Of a DNA stretch of 64,000 bases, positions 48,641 through 62,633 are shown one piece after another. Every line of letters begins with the position of its first letter. The stretch's first letter is position 1. The stretch comes from Bathymodiolus brooksi (lineage: Eukaryota > Mollusca > Bivalvia > Mytilida > Modiolidae), in contig OY804589.1 in NCBI GenBank assembly GCA_963680875.1, positions 19,240,413 through 19,304,412 of the forward strand. The letters are read 5' to 3'. Below the pieces are notes generated by a model. That model made no database searches. It was given only the letters and a program-made list of their open reading frames with translations, and was not told where the DNA came from. A program made the translations under genes and the position numbers.

Positions 48641-51600
48641 ATATAAGGTAATTTGTATTTTAATAGGAGTAAGGTAGCTCCATGGATCATGTAAGATATA
48701 AGGTAGTTTGTATTTTAATAGGAGTAAGGTAGCTCCATTTCGTGGATCATGTAAGATATAAGGTAGTTTGTATTTTAATACGAGTAAGGTAGCTCCATGG
48801 ATCATGTAAGATATAAGATAGTTTGTTTTTAATAGGAGTAAGGTAGCTCCATTTCGTGGATCATGTAAGATATAAGGTAGTTTGTATTTTAATAGGAGTA
48901 AGGTAGCTCCATGGATCATGTAAGATATAAGGTAGTTTGTATTTTAATAGGAGTAAGGTAGCTCCATTTCGTGGATTATGTAAGATATTAAGTAGTTTGT
49001 ATTTTAATAGGAGTAAGGTAGCTCCATGGATCATGTAAGATATAAGGTAGTTTGTATTTTAATAGGAGTAAGGTAGCTCCATGGATCATGTAAGATATAA
49101 GGTAGTTTGTATTTTAATAGGTGTAAGGTAACTCCATTTCGTGGATTATGTAAGATATTAGGTAGTTTGTATTTTAAAAGCAGTAAGGTAGCTCCGTGGG
49201 TCATGTAAGATATAAGGTAATTTGTATTTTAATAGGAGTAAGGTAGCTCCATGGCGTGGATTATGTAAGATATTAGGTAGTTTGTATTTTAATAGGAGTA
49301 AGGTAGCTCGATGGATCATGTAAGATATAAGGTAGTTTGTATTTTAATAGGAGTAAGGTAGCTCCATATCGTGGATTATGTAAGATATAAGGTAGTTTGT
49401 ATTTTAATAGGAGTAAGGTAGCTCCATTTCGTGGATTGTGTAAGATATTAGGTAGTTTGTATTTTAAAAGGAGTAAGGTAGCTTCGTGGATCATGTAAGA
49501 TATAAGGTAATTTGTATTTTAATAGGAGTAAGGTAGCTCCATGGATCATGTAAGATATAAGGTAGTTTGTATTTTAATAGGAGTAAGGTAGCTCCATTTC
49601 GTGGATTATTTAAGATATAAGGTAGTTTGTATTTTAATAGGAGTAAGGTAGCTCCATTTCGTGGATCATGTAAGATATAAGGTAGTTTGTATTTTAATAC
49701 GAGTAAGGTAGCTCCATGGATCATGTAAGATATAAGATAGTTTGTTTTTAATAGGAGTAAGGTAGCTCCATTTCGTGGATTATGTAAGATATTAAGTAGT
49801 TTGTATTTTAATAGGAGTAAGGTAGCTTCGTGGATCATGTAAGATATAATGTAGTTTGTATTTTAATAGGAGTAAGGTAACTCCATTTCGTGGATTATGT
49901 AAGATATTAGGTACTTTGTATTTTAAAAGGAGTAAGGTAGCTCCGTGGATCATGTAAGATATAAGGTAATTTGTATTTTAATAGGAGTAAGGTAGCTCCA
50001 TGGCGTGGATTATGTAAGATATTAGGTAGTTTGTATTTTAATAGGAGTAAGGTAGCTCGATGGATCATGTAAGATATAAGGTAGTTTGTATTTTAATAGG
50101 AGTAAGGTAGCTCCATTTCGTGGATTATGTAAGATATAAGGTAGTTTGTATTTTAATAGGAGTAAGGTAGCTCAATTTCGTGGATTATGTAAGATATTAG
50201 GTAGTTTGTATTTTAATAGGAGTAAGGTAGCTCCATTTCGTGTATCATTTAAGATATAAGGTAGTTTGTATTTTAATAGGAGTAAGGTAGCTCCGTGGAT
50301 CATGTAAGATATAAGGTAGTTTGTATTTTAATAGGAGTAAGGTGACTCCATTTCGTGGATCATGTACGATATAAGGTAGGTTGTATTTTAATAGGAGTAA
50401 GGTAGCTCCATGGATCATGTAAGATATAAGGTAGTTTGTATTTTAATAGGAGTAAGGTAGCTCCATTTCGTGGATTATGTAAAATATTAAGTAGTTTGTA
50501 TTTTAATAGGAGTAAGGTAGCTCCATGGATCATGTAAGATATAAGGTAGTTTGTATTTTAATAGGAGTAAGGTAACTCCATTTCGTGGATTATGTAAGAT
50601 ATTAGGTACTTTGTATTTTAAAAGGAGTAAGGTAGCTCCGTGGATCATGTAAGATATAAGGTAATTTGTATTTTAATAGGAGTAAGGTAGCTCCATGGCG
50701 TGGATTATGTAAGATATTAGGTAGTTTGTATTTTAATAGGAGTAAGGTAGCTCGATGGATCATGTAAGATATAAGGTAGTTTGTATTTTAATAGGAGTAA
50801 GGTAGCTCCATTTCGTGGATTATGTAAGATATAAGGTAGTTTGTATTTTAATAGGAGTAAGGTAGCTCAATTTCGTGGATTATGTAAGATATTAGGTAGT
50901 TTGTATTTTAATAGGAGTAAGGTAGCTCCATTTCGTGTATCATTTAAGATATAAGGTAGTTTGTATTTTAATAGGAGTAAGGTAGCTCCGTGGATCATGT
51001 AAGATATAAGGTAGTTTGTATTTTAATAGGAGTAAGGTGACTCCATTTCGTGGATCATGTACGATATAAGGTAGGTTGTATTTTAATAGGAGTAAGGTAG
51101 CTCCATGGATCATGTAAGATATAAGGTAGTTTGTATTTTAATAGGAGTAAGGTAGCTCCATTTCGTGGATTATGTAAAATATTAAGTAGTTTGTATTTTA
51201 ATAGGAGTAAGGTAGCTCCATGGATCATGTAAGATATAAGGTAGTTTGTATTTTAATAGGAGTAAGGTAGCTGCATGGATCATGTAAGATATAAGGTAGT
51301 TTATATTTTAATAGGAGTAAGGTAACTCCATTTCGTGGATTATGTAAGATATTAGGTAGTTTGTATTTTAAAAGGAGTAAGGTAGCTCCGTGGATCATGT
51401 AAGATATAAGGTAATTTGTATTTTAATAGGAGTAAGGTAGCTCCATGGCGTGGATTATGTAAGATATTAGGTAGTTTGTATTTTAATAGGAGTAAGGTAG
51501 CTCGATGGATCATGTAAGATATAAGGTAGTTTGTATTTTAATAGGAGTAAGGTAGCTCCATTTCGTGGATTATGTAAGATATAAGGTAGTTTGTATTTTA

Positions 51601-53963
51601 ATAGGAGTAAGGTAGCTCCATTTCGTGTATCATGTAAGATATAAGGTAGTTTGTATTTTAATAGGAGTAAGGTAGCTCCGTGGATCATGTAAGATATAAG
51701 GTAGTTTGTATTTTAATAGGAGTAAGGTAGCTCAATTTCGTGGATTATGTAAGATATTAGATAGTTTGTATTTTAATAGGAGTAAGGTAGCTCCATTTCG
51801 TGTATCATGTAAGATATAAGGTAGTTTGTATTTTAATAGGAGTAAGGTAGCTCCATTTCGTGGATTATGTAAGATATTAAGTAGTTTGTATTTTAATAGG
51901 AGTAAGGTAGCTCCATGGATCATGTAAGATATAAGGTAGTTTGTATTTTAATAGGAGTAAGGTAGCTCCATGGATCATGTAAGATATAAGGTAGTTTGTA
52001 TTTTAATAGGAGTAAGGTAACTCCATTTCGTGGATTATGTAAGATATTAGGTAGTTTGTATTTTAAAAGGAGTAAGGTAGCTCCGTGGATCATGTAAGAT
52101 ATAAGGTAATTTGTATTTTAATAGGAGTAAGGTAGCTCCATGGCGTGGATTATGTAAGATATTAGGTAGTTTGCATTTTAATAGGAGTAAGGTAGCTCGA
52201 TGGATCATGTAAGATATAAGGTAGTTTGTATTTTAATAGGAGTAAGGTAGCTCCATATCGTGGATTATGTAAGATATAAGGTAGTTTGTATTTTAATAGG
52301 AGTAAGGTAGCTCCATTTCGTGAATTATGTAAGATATTAGGTAGTTTGTATTTTAAAAGGAGTAAGGTAGCTTCGTGGATCATGTAAGATATAAGGTAAT
52401 TTGTATTTTAATAGGAGTAAGGTAGCTCCATGGATCATGTAAGATATAAGGTAGTTTGTATTTTAATAGGAGTAAGGTAGCTCCATTTCGTGGATTATTT
52501 AAGATATAAGGTAGTTTGTATTTTAATAGGAGTAAGGTAGCTCCATTTCGTGGATCATGTAAGATATAAGGTAGTTTGTATTTTAATAGGAGTAAGGTAG
52601 CTCCATGGATCATGTAAGATATAAGATAGTTTGTTTTTAATAGGAGTAAGGTAGCTCCATTTCGTGGATCATGTACGATATAAGGTAGGTTGTATTTTAA
52701 TAGGAGTAAGGTAGCTCCATGGATCATGTAAGATATAAGGTAGTTTGTATTTTAATAGGAGTAAAGTAGCTCCATTTCGTGGATTATGTAAGATATTAAG
52801 TAGTTTGTATTTTAATAGGAGTAAGATAGCTCCATGGATCATGTAAGATATAAGGTAATTTGTATTTTAATAGGAGTAAGGTAGCTCCATGGCGTGGATT
52901 ATGTAAGATATTAGGTAGTTTGTATTTTAATAGGAGTAAGGTAGCTCGATGGATCATGTAAGATATAAGGTAGTTTGTATTTTAATAGGAGTAAGGTAGC
53001 TCCATTTCGTGGATTATGTAAGATATAAGGTAGTTTGTATTTTAATAGGAGTAAGGTAGCTCAATTTCGTGGATTATGTAAGATATTAGGTAGTTTGTAT
53101 TTTAATAGGAGTAAGGTAGCTCCATTTCGTGTATCATGTAAGATATAAGGTAGTTTGTATTTTAATAGGAGTAAGGTAGCTCCGTGGATCATGTAAGATA
53201 TAAGGTAGTTTGTATTTTAATAGGAGTAAGGTAGCTCCATTTCGTTGATTATGTAAGATATATGGTAGTTTGTATTTTAATAGGAGTAAGGTAGCTCCAT
53301 GGATCATGTAAGATATAAGATAGTTTGTTTTTAATAGGAGTAAGGTAGCTCCATTTCGTGGATCATGTACGATATAAGGTAGGTTGTATTTTAATAGGAG
53401 TAAGGTAGCTCCATGGATCATGTAAGATATAAGGTAGTTTGTATTTTAATAGGAGTAAGGTAGCTCCATTTCGTGGATTATGTAAGATATTAAGTAGTTT
53501 GTATTTTAATAGGAGTAAGATAGCTCCATGGATCATGTAAGATATAAGGTAGTTTGTATTTTAATAGGTGTAAGGTAGCTCCATGGATCATGTAAGATAT
53601 AAGGTAGTTTGTATTTTAATAGGAGTAAGGTAACTCCGTTTCGTGGATTATGTAAGATATTAGGTAGTTTGTATTTTAAAAGGAGTAAGGTAGCTCCGTG
53701 GATCATGTAAGATATAAGGTAATTTGTATTTTAATAGGAGTAAGGTAGCTCCATGGCGTGGATTATGTAAGATATTAGGTAGTTTGTATTTTAATAGGAG
53801 TAAGGTAGCTCGATGGATCATGTAAGATATAAGGTAGTTTGTATTTTAATAGGAGTAAGGTAGCTCCATTTCGTGGATTATGTAAGATATAAGGTAGTTT
53901 GTATTTTAATAGGAGTAAGGTAGCTCAATTTCGTGGATTATGTAAGATATTAGGTAGTTTGTA

Positions 53964-56900
53964 TTTTAATAGGAGTAAGGTAGCTCCATTTCGTGGATCA
54001 TGTAAGATATAAGGTAGTTTGTATTTTAATAGGAGTAAGGTAGCTCCGTGGATCATGTAAGATATAAGGTAGTTTGTATTTTAATAGGAGTAAGGTGACT
54101 CCATTTCGTGGATCATGTACGATATAAGGTAGGTTGTATTTTAATAGGAGTAAGGTAGCTCCATGGATCATGTAAGATATAAGGTAGTTTGTATTTTAAT
54201 AGGAGTAAGGTAGCTGCATGGATCATGTAAGATATAAGGTAGTTTATATTTTAATAGGAGTAAGGTAACTCCATTTCGTGGATTATGTAAGATATTAGGT
54301 AGTTTGTATTTTAATAGGAGTAAGGTAGCTCGATGGATCATGTAAGATATAAGGTAGTTTGTATTTTAATAGGAGTAAGGTAGCTCCATTTCGTGGATTA
54401 TGTAAGATATAAGGTAGTTTGTATTTTAATAGGAGTAAGGTAGCTCCATTTCGTGTATAATGTAAGATATAAGGTAGTTTGTATTTTAATAGGAGTAAGG
54501 TAGCTCCATGGATCATGTAAGATATAAGGTAGTTTGTATTTTAATAGGAGTAATGTAGCTCAATTTCGTGGATTATGTAAGATATTAGATAGTTTGTATT
54601 TTAATAGGAGTAAGGTAGCTCCATTTCGTGTATCATGTAAGATATAAGGTAGTTTGTATTTTAATAGGAGTAAGGTAGCTCCATTTCGTGGATTATGTAA
54701 GATATTAAGTAGTTTGTATTTTAATAGGAGTAAGGTAGCTCCATGGATCATGTAAGATATTAGGTAGTTTGTATTTTAATAGGAGTAAGGTAGCTCCATG
54801 GATCATGTAAGATATAAGGTAGTTTGTATTTTAATAGGAGTAAGGTAACTCCATTTCGTGGATTATGTAAGATATTAGGTAGTTTGTATTTTAAAAGGAG
54901 TAAGGTAGCTCCGTGGATCATGTAAGATATAAGGTAATTTGTATTTTAATAGGAGTAAGGTAGCTCCATGGCGTGGATTATGTAAGATATTAGGTAGTTT
55001 GTATTTTAATAGGAGTAAGGTAGCTCGATGGATCATGTAAGATATAAGGTAGTTTGTATTTTAATAGGAGTAAGGTAGCTCCATATCGTGGATTATGTAA
55101 GATATAAGGTAGTTTGTATTTTAATAGGAGTAAGGTAGCTCCATTTCGTGAATTATGTAAGATATTAGGTAGTTTGTATTTTAAAAGGAGTAAGGTAGCT
55201 TCGTGGATCATGTAAGATATAAGGTAATTTGTATTTTAATAGGAGTAAGGTAGCTCCATGGATCATGTAAGATATAAGGTAGTTTGTATTTTAATAGGAG
55301 TAAGGTAGCTCCATTTCGTGGATTATTTAAGATATAAGGTAGTTTGTATTTTAATAGGAGTAAGGTAGCTCCATTTCGTGGATCATGTAAGATATAAGGT
55401 AGTTTGTATTTTAATAGGAGTAAGGTAGCTCCATGGATCATGTAAGATATAAGATAGTTTGTTTTTAATAGGAGTAAGGTAGCTCCATTTCGTGGATCAT
55501 GTACGATATAAGGTAGGTTGTATTTTAATAGGAGTAAGGTAGCTCCATGGATCATGTAAGATATAAGGTAGTTTGTATTTTAATAGGAGTAAAGTAGCTC
55601 CATTTCGTGGATTATGTAAGATATTAAGTAGTTTGTATTTTAATAGGAGTAAGATAGCTCCATGGATCATGTAAGATATAAGATAGTTTGTTTTTAATAG
55701 GAGTAAGGTAGCTCCATTTCGTGGATCATGTAAGATATAAGGTAGTTTGTATTTTAATAGGAGTAAGGTAGCTCCGTGGATCATGTAAGATATAAGGTAG
55801 TTTGTATTTTAATAGGAGTAAGGTGACTCCATTTCGTGGATCATGTACGATATAAGGTAGGTTGTATTTTAATAGGAGTAAGGTAGCTCCATGGATCATG
55901 TAAGATATAAGGTAGTTTGTATTTTAATAGGAGTAAGGTAGCTGCATGGATCATGTAAGATATAAGGTAGTTTATATTTTAATAGGAGTAAGGTAACTCC
56001 ATTTCGTGGATTATGTAAGATATTAGGTAGTTTGTATTTTAATAGGAGTAAGGTAGCTCGATGGATCATGTAAGATATAAGGTAGTTTGTATTTTAATAG
56101 GAGTAAGGTAGCTCCATTTCGTGGATTATGTAAGATATAAGGTAGTTTGTATTTTAATAGGAGTAAGGTAGCTCCATTTCGTGTATAATGTAAGATATAA
56201 GGTAGTTTGTATTTTAATAGGAGTAAGGTAGCTCCATGGATCATGTAAGATATAAGGTAGTTTGTATTTTAATAGGAGTAATGTAGCTCAATTTCGTGGA
56301 TTATGTAAGATATTAGATAGTTTGTATTTTAATAGGAGTAAGGTAGCTCCATTTCGTGTATCATGTAAGATATAAGGTAGTTTGTATTTTAATAGGAGTA
56401 AGGTAGCTCCATTTCGTGGATTATGTAAGATATTAAGTAGTTTGTATTTTAATAGGAGTAAGGTAGCTCCATGGATCATGTAAGATATTAGGTAGTTTGT
56501 ATTTTAATAGGAGTAAGGTAGCTCCATGGATCATGTAAGATATAAGGTAGTTTGTATTTTAATAGGAGTAAGGTAACTCCATTTCGTGGATTATGTAAGA
56601 TATTAGGTAGTTTGTATTTTAAAAGGAGTAAGGTAGCTCCGTGGATCATGTAAGATATAAGGTAATTTGTATTTTAATAGGAGTAAGGTAGCTCCATGGC
56701 GTGGATTATGTAAGATATTAGGTAGTTTGTATTTTAATAGGAGTAAGGTAGCTCGATGGATCATGTAAGATATAAGGTAGTTTGTATTTTAATAGGAGTA
56801 AGGTAGCTCCATATCGTGGATTATGTAAGATATAAGGTAGTTTGTATTTTAATAGGAGTAAGGTAGCTCCATTTCGTGAATTATGTAAGATATTAGGTAG

Positions 56901-57410
56901 TTTGTATTTTAAAAGGAGTAAGGTAGCTTCGTGGATCATGTAAGATATAAGGTAATTTGTATTTTAATAGGAGTAAGGTAGCTCCATGGATCATGTAAGA
57001 TATAAGGTAGTTTGTATTTTAATAGGAGTAAGGTAGCTCCATTTCGTGGATTATTTAAGATATAAGGTAGTTTGTATTTTAATAGGAGTAAGGTAGCTCC
57101 ATTTCGTGGATCATGTAAGATATAAGGTAGTTTGTATTTTAATAGGAGTAAGGTAGCTCCATGGATCATGTAAGATATAAGATAGTTTGTTTTTAATAGG
57201 AGTAAGGTAGCTCCATTTCGTGGATCATGTACGATATAAGGTAGGTTGTATTTTAATAGGAGTAAGGTAGCTCCATGGATCATGTAAGATATAAGGTAGT
57301 TTGTATTTTAATAGGAGTAAAGTAGCTCCATTTCGTGGATTATGTAAGATATTAAGTAGTTTGTATTTTAATAGGAGTAAGATAGCTCCATGGATCATGT
57401 AAGATATAAG
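53964..57410 (+). repeat. 1,728-bp tandem duplication
   Basis: 53,964-55,682 matches 55,692-57,410 at offset 1,728. Both copies share gtgtataatg (54,454 and 56,182), taatgtagctcaatt (54,551 and 56,279), the ggatcatgtaagatattagg short unit (54,748 and 56,476), and cgtgaattatg (55,147 and 56,875). I saw no difference between copies by eye. The left break is A 53,963 / T 55,691; the right break is A 55,683 / G 57,411. Confidence 0.92.
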
Positions 57411-57997
57411 GTAATTTGTATTTTAATAGGAGTAAGGTAGCTCCATGGCGTGGATTATGTAAGATATTAGGTAGTTTGTATTTTAATAGGAGTAAGGTAG
57501 CTCGATGGATCATGTAAGATATAAGGTAGTTTGTATTTTAATAGGAGTAAGGTAGCTCCATTTCGTGGATTATGTAAGATATAAGGTAGTTTGTATTTTA
57601 ATAGGAGTAAGGTAGCTCAATTTCATGGATTATGTAAGATATTAGGTAGTTTGTATTTTAATAGGAGTAAGGTAGCTCCATTTCGTGTATCATGTAAGAT
57701 ATAAGGTAGTTTGTATTTTAATAGGAGTAAGGTAGCTCCGTGGATCATGTAAGATATAAGGTAGTTTGTATTTTAATAGGAGTAAGGTAGCTCCATTTCG
57801 TTGATTATGTAAGATATAAGGTAGTTTGTATTTTAATAGGAGTAAGGTAGCTCCATGGATCATGTAAGATATAAGATAGTTTGTTTTTAATAGGAGTAAG
57901 GTAGCTCCATTTCGTGGATCATGTACGATATAAGGTAGGTTGTATTTTAATAGGAGTAAGGTAGCTCCATGGATCATGTAAGATATAAGGTAGTTTG

Positions 57998-59858
57998 TAT
58001 TTTAATAGGAGTAAGGTAGCTCCATTTCGTGGATTATGTAAGATATTAAGTAGTTTGTATTTTAATAGGAGTAAGATAGCTCCATGGATCATGTAAGATA
58101 TAAGGTAGTTTGTATTTTAATAGGAGTAAGGTAGCTCCATGGATCATGTAAGATATAAGATAGTTTGTATTTTAATAGGAGTAAGGTAACTCCATTTCGT
58201 GGATTATGTAAGATATTAGGTAGTTTGTATTTTAAAAGGAGTAAGGTAGCTCCGTGGATCATGTAAGATATAAGGTAATTTGTATTTTAATAGGAGTAAG
58301 GTAGCTCCATGGCGTGGATTATGTAAGATATAAGGTAGTTTGTATTTTAATAGGAGTAAGGTAGCTCGATGGATCATGTAAGATATAAGGTAGTTTGTAT
58401 TTTAATAGGAGTAAGGTAGCTCCATTTCGTGGATTATGTAAGATATAAGGTAGTTTGTATTTTAATAGGAGTAAGGTAGCTCAATTTCGTGGATTATGTA
58501 AGATATTAGGTAGTTTGTATTTTAATAGGAGTAAGGTAGCTCCATTTCGTGTATCATGTAAAATATAAGGTAGTTTGTATTTTAATAGGAGTAAGGTAGC
58601 TCCGTGGATCATGTAAGATATAAGGTAGTTTGTATTTTAATAGGAGTAAGGTGACTCCATTTCGTGGATCATGTACGATATAAGGTAGGTTGTATTTTAA
58701 TAGGAGTAAGGTAGCTCCATGGATCATGTAAGATATAAGGTAGTTTGTATTTTAATAGGAGTAAGGTAGCTCCATTTCGTGGATTATGTAAAATATTAAG
58801 TAGTTTGTATTTTAATAGGAGTAAGGTAGCTCCATGGATCATGTAAGATATAAGGTAGTTTGTATTTTAATAGGAGTAAGGTAGCTGCATGGATCATGTA
58901 AGATATAAGGTAGTTTATATTTTAATAGGAGTAAGGTAGCTCCATTTCGTGGATTATGTAAGATATTAAGTAGTTTGTATTTTAATAGGAGTAAGATAGC
59001 TCCATGGATCATGTAAGATATAAGGTAGTTTGTATTTTAATAGGAGTAAGGTAGCTCCATGGATCATGTAAGATATAAGATAGTTTGTATTTTAATAGGA
59101 GTAAGGTAACTCCATTTCGTGGATTATGTAAGATATTAGGTAGTTTGTATTTTAAAAGGAGTAAGGTAGCTCCGTGGATCATGTAAGATATAAGGTAATT
59201 TGTATTTTAATAGGAGTAAGGTAGCTCCATGGCGTGGATTATGTAAGATATAAGGTAGTTTGTATTTTAATAGGAGTAAGGTAGCTCGATGGATCATGTA
59301 AGATATAAGGTAGTTTGTATTTTAATAGGAGTAAGGTAGCTCCATTTCGTGGATTATGTAAGATATAAGGTAGTTTGTATTTTAATAGGAGTAAGGTAGC
59401 TCAATTTCGTGGATTATGTAAGATATTAGGTAGTTTGTATTTTAATAGGAGTAAGGTAGCTCCATTTCGTGTATCATGTAAAATATAAGGTAGTTTGTAT
59501 TTTAATAGGAGTAAGGTAGCTCCGTGGATCATGTAAGATATAAGGTAGTTTGTATTTTAATAGGAGTAAGGTGACTCCATTTCGTGGATCATGTACGATA
59601 TAAGGTAGGTTGTATTTTAATAGGAGTAAGGTAGCTCCATGGATCATGTAAGATATAAGGTAGTTTGTATTTTAATAGGAGTAAGGTAGCTCCATTTCGT
59701 GGATTATGTAAAATATTAAGTAGTTTGTATTTTAATAGGAGTAAGGTAGCTCCATGGATCATGTAATATATAAGGTAGTTTGTATTTTAATAGGAGTAAG
59801 GTAGCTGCATGGATCATGTAAGATATAAGGTAGTTTATATTTTAATAGGAGTAAGGTA
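57998..59858 (+). repeat. 920-bp tandem duplication
   Basis: 57,998-58,938 matches 58,918-59,858 at offset 920. Both copies contain the rare catgtaaaatataagg (near 58,560 and 59,480), the gatag unit before gtaactcc, and tccatggcgtgg followed by gatataagg instead of the usual gatattagg. One private change, catgtaatata at about 59,767, is present only in the second copy. Confidence 0.91.
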
Positions 59859-62633
59859 ACTCCATTTCGTGGATTATGTAAGATATTAGGTAGTTTGTAT
59901 TTTAAAAGGAGTAAGGTAGCTCCGTGGATCATGTAAGATATAAGGTAATTTGTATTTTAATAGGAGTAAGGTAGCTCCATGGCGTGGATTATGTAAGATA
60001 TTAGGTAGTTTGTATTTTAATAGGAGTAAGGTAGCTCGATGGATCATGTAAGATATAAGGTAGTTTGCATTTTAATAGGAGTAAGGTAGCTCCATTTCGT
60101 GGATTATGTAAGATATAAGGTAGTTTGTATTTTAATAGGAGTAAGGTAGCTCCATTTCGTGTATCATGTAAGATATAAGGTAGTTTGTATTTTAATAGGA
60201 GTAAGGTAGCTCCGTGGATCATGTAAGATATAAGGTAGTTTGTATTTTAATAGGAGTAAGGTAGCTCAATTTCGTGGATTATGTAAGATATTAGATAGTT
60301 TGTATTTTAATAGGAGTAAGGTAGCTCCATTTCGTGTATCATGTAAGATATAAGGTAGCTTGTATATTAATAGGAGTAAGGTAGCTCCATTTCGTGGATT
60401 ATGTAAGATATTAAGTAGTTTGTATTTTAATAGGAGTAAGGTAGCTCCATGGATCATGTAAGATATAAGGTAGTTTGTATTTTAATAGGAGTAAGGTAGC
60501 TCCATGGATCATGTAAGATATAAGGTAGTTTGTATTTTAATAGGAGTAAGGTAACTCCATTTCGTGGATTATGTAAGATATTAGGTAGTTTGTATTTTAA
60601 AAGGAGTAAGGTAGCTCCGTGGATCATGTAAGATATAAGGTAATTTGTATTTTAATAGGAGTAAGGTAGCTCCATGGCGTGGATTATGTAAGATATTAGG
60701 TAGTTTGTATTTTAATAGGAGTAAGGTAGCTCGATGGATCATGTAAGATATAAGGTAGTTTGTATTTTAATAGGAGTAAGGTAGCTCCATATCGTGGATT
60801 ATGTAAGATATAAGGTAGTTTGTATTTTAATAGGAGTAAGGTAGCTCCATTTCGTGGATTATGTAAGATATTAGGTAGTTTGTATTTTAAAAGGAGTAAG
60901 GTAGCTTCGTGGATCATGTAAGATATAAGGTAATTTGTATTTTAATAGGAGTAAGGTAGCTCCATGGATCATGTAAGATATAAGGTAGTTTGTATTTTAA
61001 TAGGAGTAAGGTAGCTCCATTTCGTGGATTATTTAAGATATAAGGTAGTTTGTATTTTAATAGGAGTAAGGTAGCTCCATTTCGTGGATCATGTAAGATA
61101 TAAGGTAGTTTGTATTTTAATAGGAATAAGGTAGCTCCATGGATCATGTAAGATATAAGATAGTTTGTTTTTAATAGGAGTAAGGTAGCTCCATTTCGTG
61201 GATCATGTACGATATAAGGTAGGTTGTATTTTAATATGAGTAAGGTAGCTCCATGGATCATGTAAGATATAAGGTAGTTTGTATTTTAATAGGAGTAAAG
61301 TAGCTCCATTTCGTGGATTATGTAAGATATTAAGTAGTTTGTATTTTAATAGGAGTAAGATAGCTCCATGGATCATGTAAGATATAAGGTAATTTGTATT
61401 TTAATAGGAGTAAGGTAGCTCCATGGCGTGGATTATGTAAGATATTAGGTAGTTTGTATTTTAATAGGAGTAAGGTAGCTCGATGGATCATGTAAGATAT
61501 AAGGTAGTTTGTATTTTAATAGGAGTAAGGTAGCTCCATTTCGTGGATTATGTAAGATATAAGGTAGTTTGTATTTTAATAGGAGTAAGGTAGCTCAATT
61601 TCGTGGATTATGTAAGATATTAGGTAGTTTGTATTTTAATAGGAGTAAGGTAGCTCCATTTCGTGTATCATGTAAGATATAAGGTAGTTTGTATTTTAAT
61701 AGGAGTAAGGTAGCTCCGTGGATCATGTAAGATATAAGGTAGTTTGTATTTTAATAGGAGTAAGGTAGCTCCATTTCGTTGATTATGTAAGATATAAGGT
61801 AGTTTGTATTTTAATAGGAGTAAGGTAGCTCCATGGATCATGTAAGATATAAGGTAGTTTGTATTTTAATAGGAGTAAGGTAGCACCGTGGATCATGTAA
61901 GATATAAGGTAGTTTGTATTTTAATAGGAGTAAGGAAGCTACGTGGATCATGTAAAATATTAGGTAGTTTGTATTTTAATAGGAGAAAGGTAGCTCCATT
62001 TCGTGGATTATTTAAGATATAAGGTAGTTTGTATGTTAATAGGAGTAAGGTAGCTCCATTTCGTGGATTATTTAAGATATTAGGTAGTTTGTATTTTAAT
62101 AGGAGTAAGGAAGCTACGTGTATCATGTAAGATATAAGGTAGTTTGTATTTTAATAGGAGTAAGGTAGCTCCGTGGATCATGTAAGATATAAGGTAGTTT
62201 GTATTTTAATAGGAGTAAGGTAGCTCCATGGATCATGTAAGATATAAGGTAGTTTGTATTTTAATAGGAGTAAGGTAGCTCCATTTCGTGGATTATTTAA
62301 GATATAAGGTAGTTTGTATTTTAATAGGAGTAAGGTAGCTCCATTTCGTGGATCATGTAAGATATAAGGTAGTTTGTATTTTAATAGGAGTAAGGTAGCT
62401 CCATGGATCATGTAAGATATAAGATAGTTTGTTTTTAATAGGAGTAAGGTAGCTCCATTTCGTGGATCATGTACGATATAAGGTAAGTTGTATTTTAATA
62501 GGAGTAAGGTAGCTCCATTTCGTGGATTATGTAAGATATTAAGTAGTTTGTATTTTAATAGGAGTAAGATAGCTCCATGGATCATGTAAGATATAAGGTA
62601 GTTTGTATTTTAATAGGAGTAAGGTAGCTCCAT

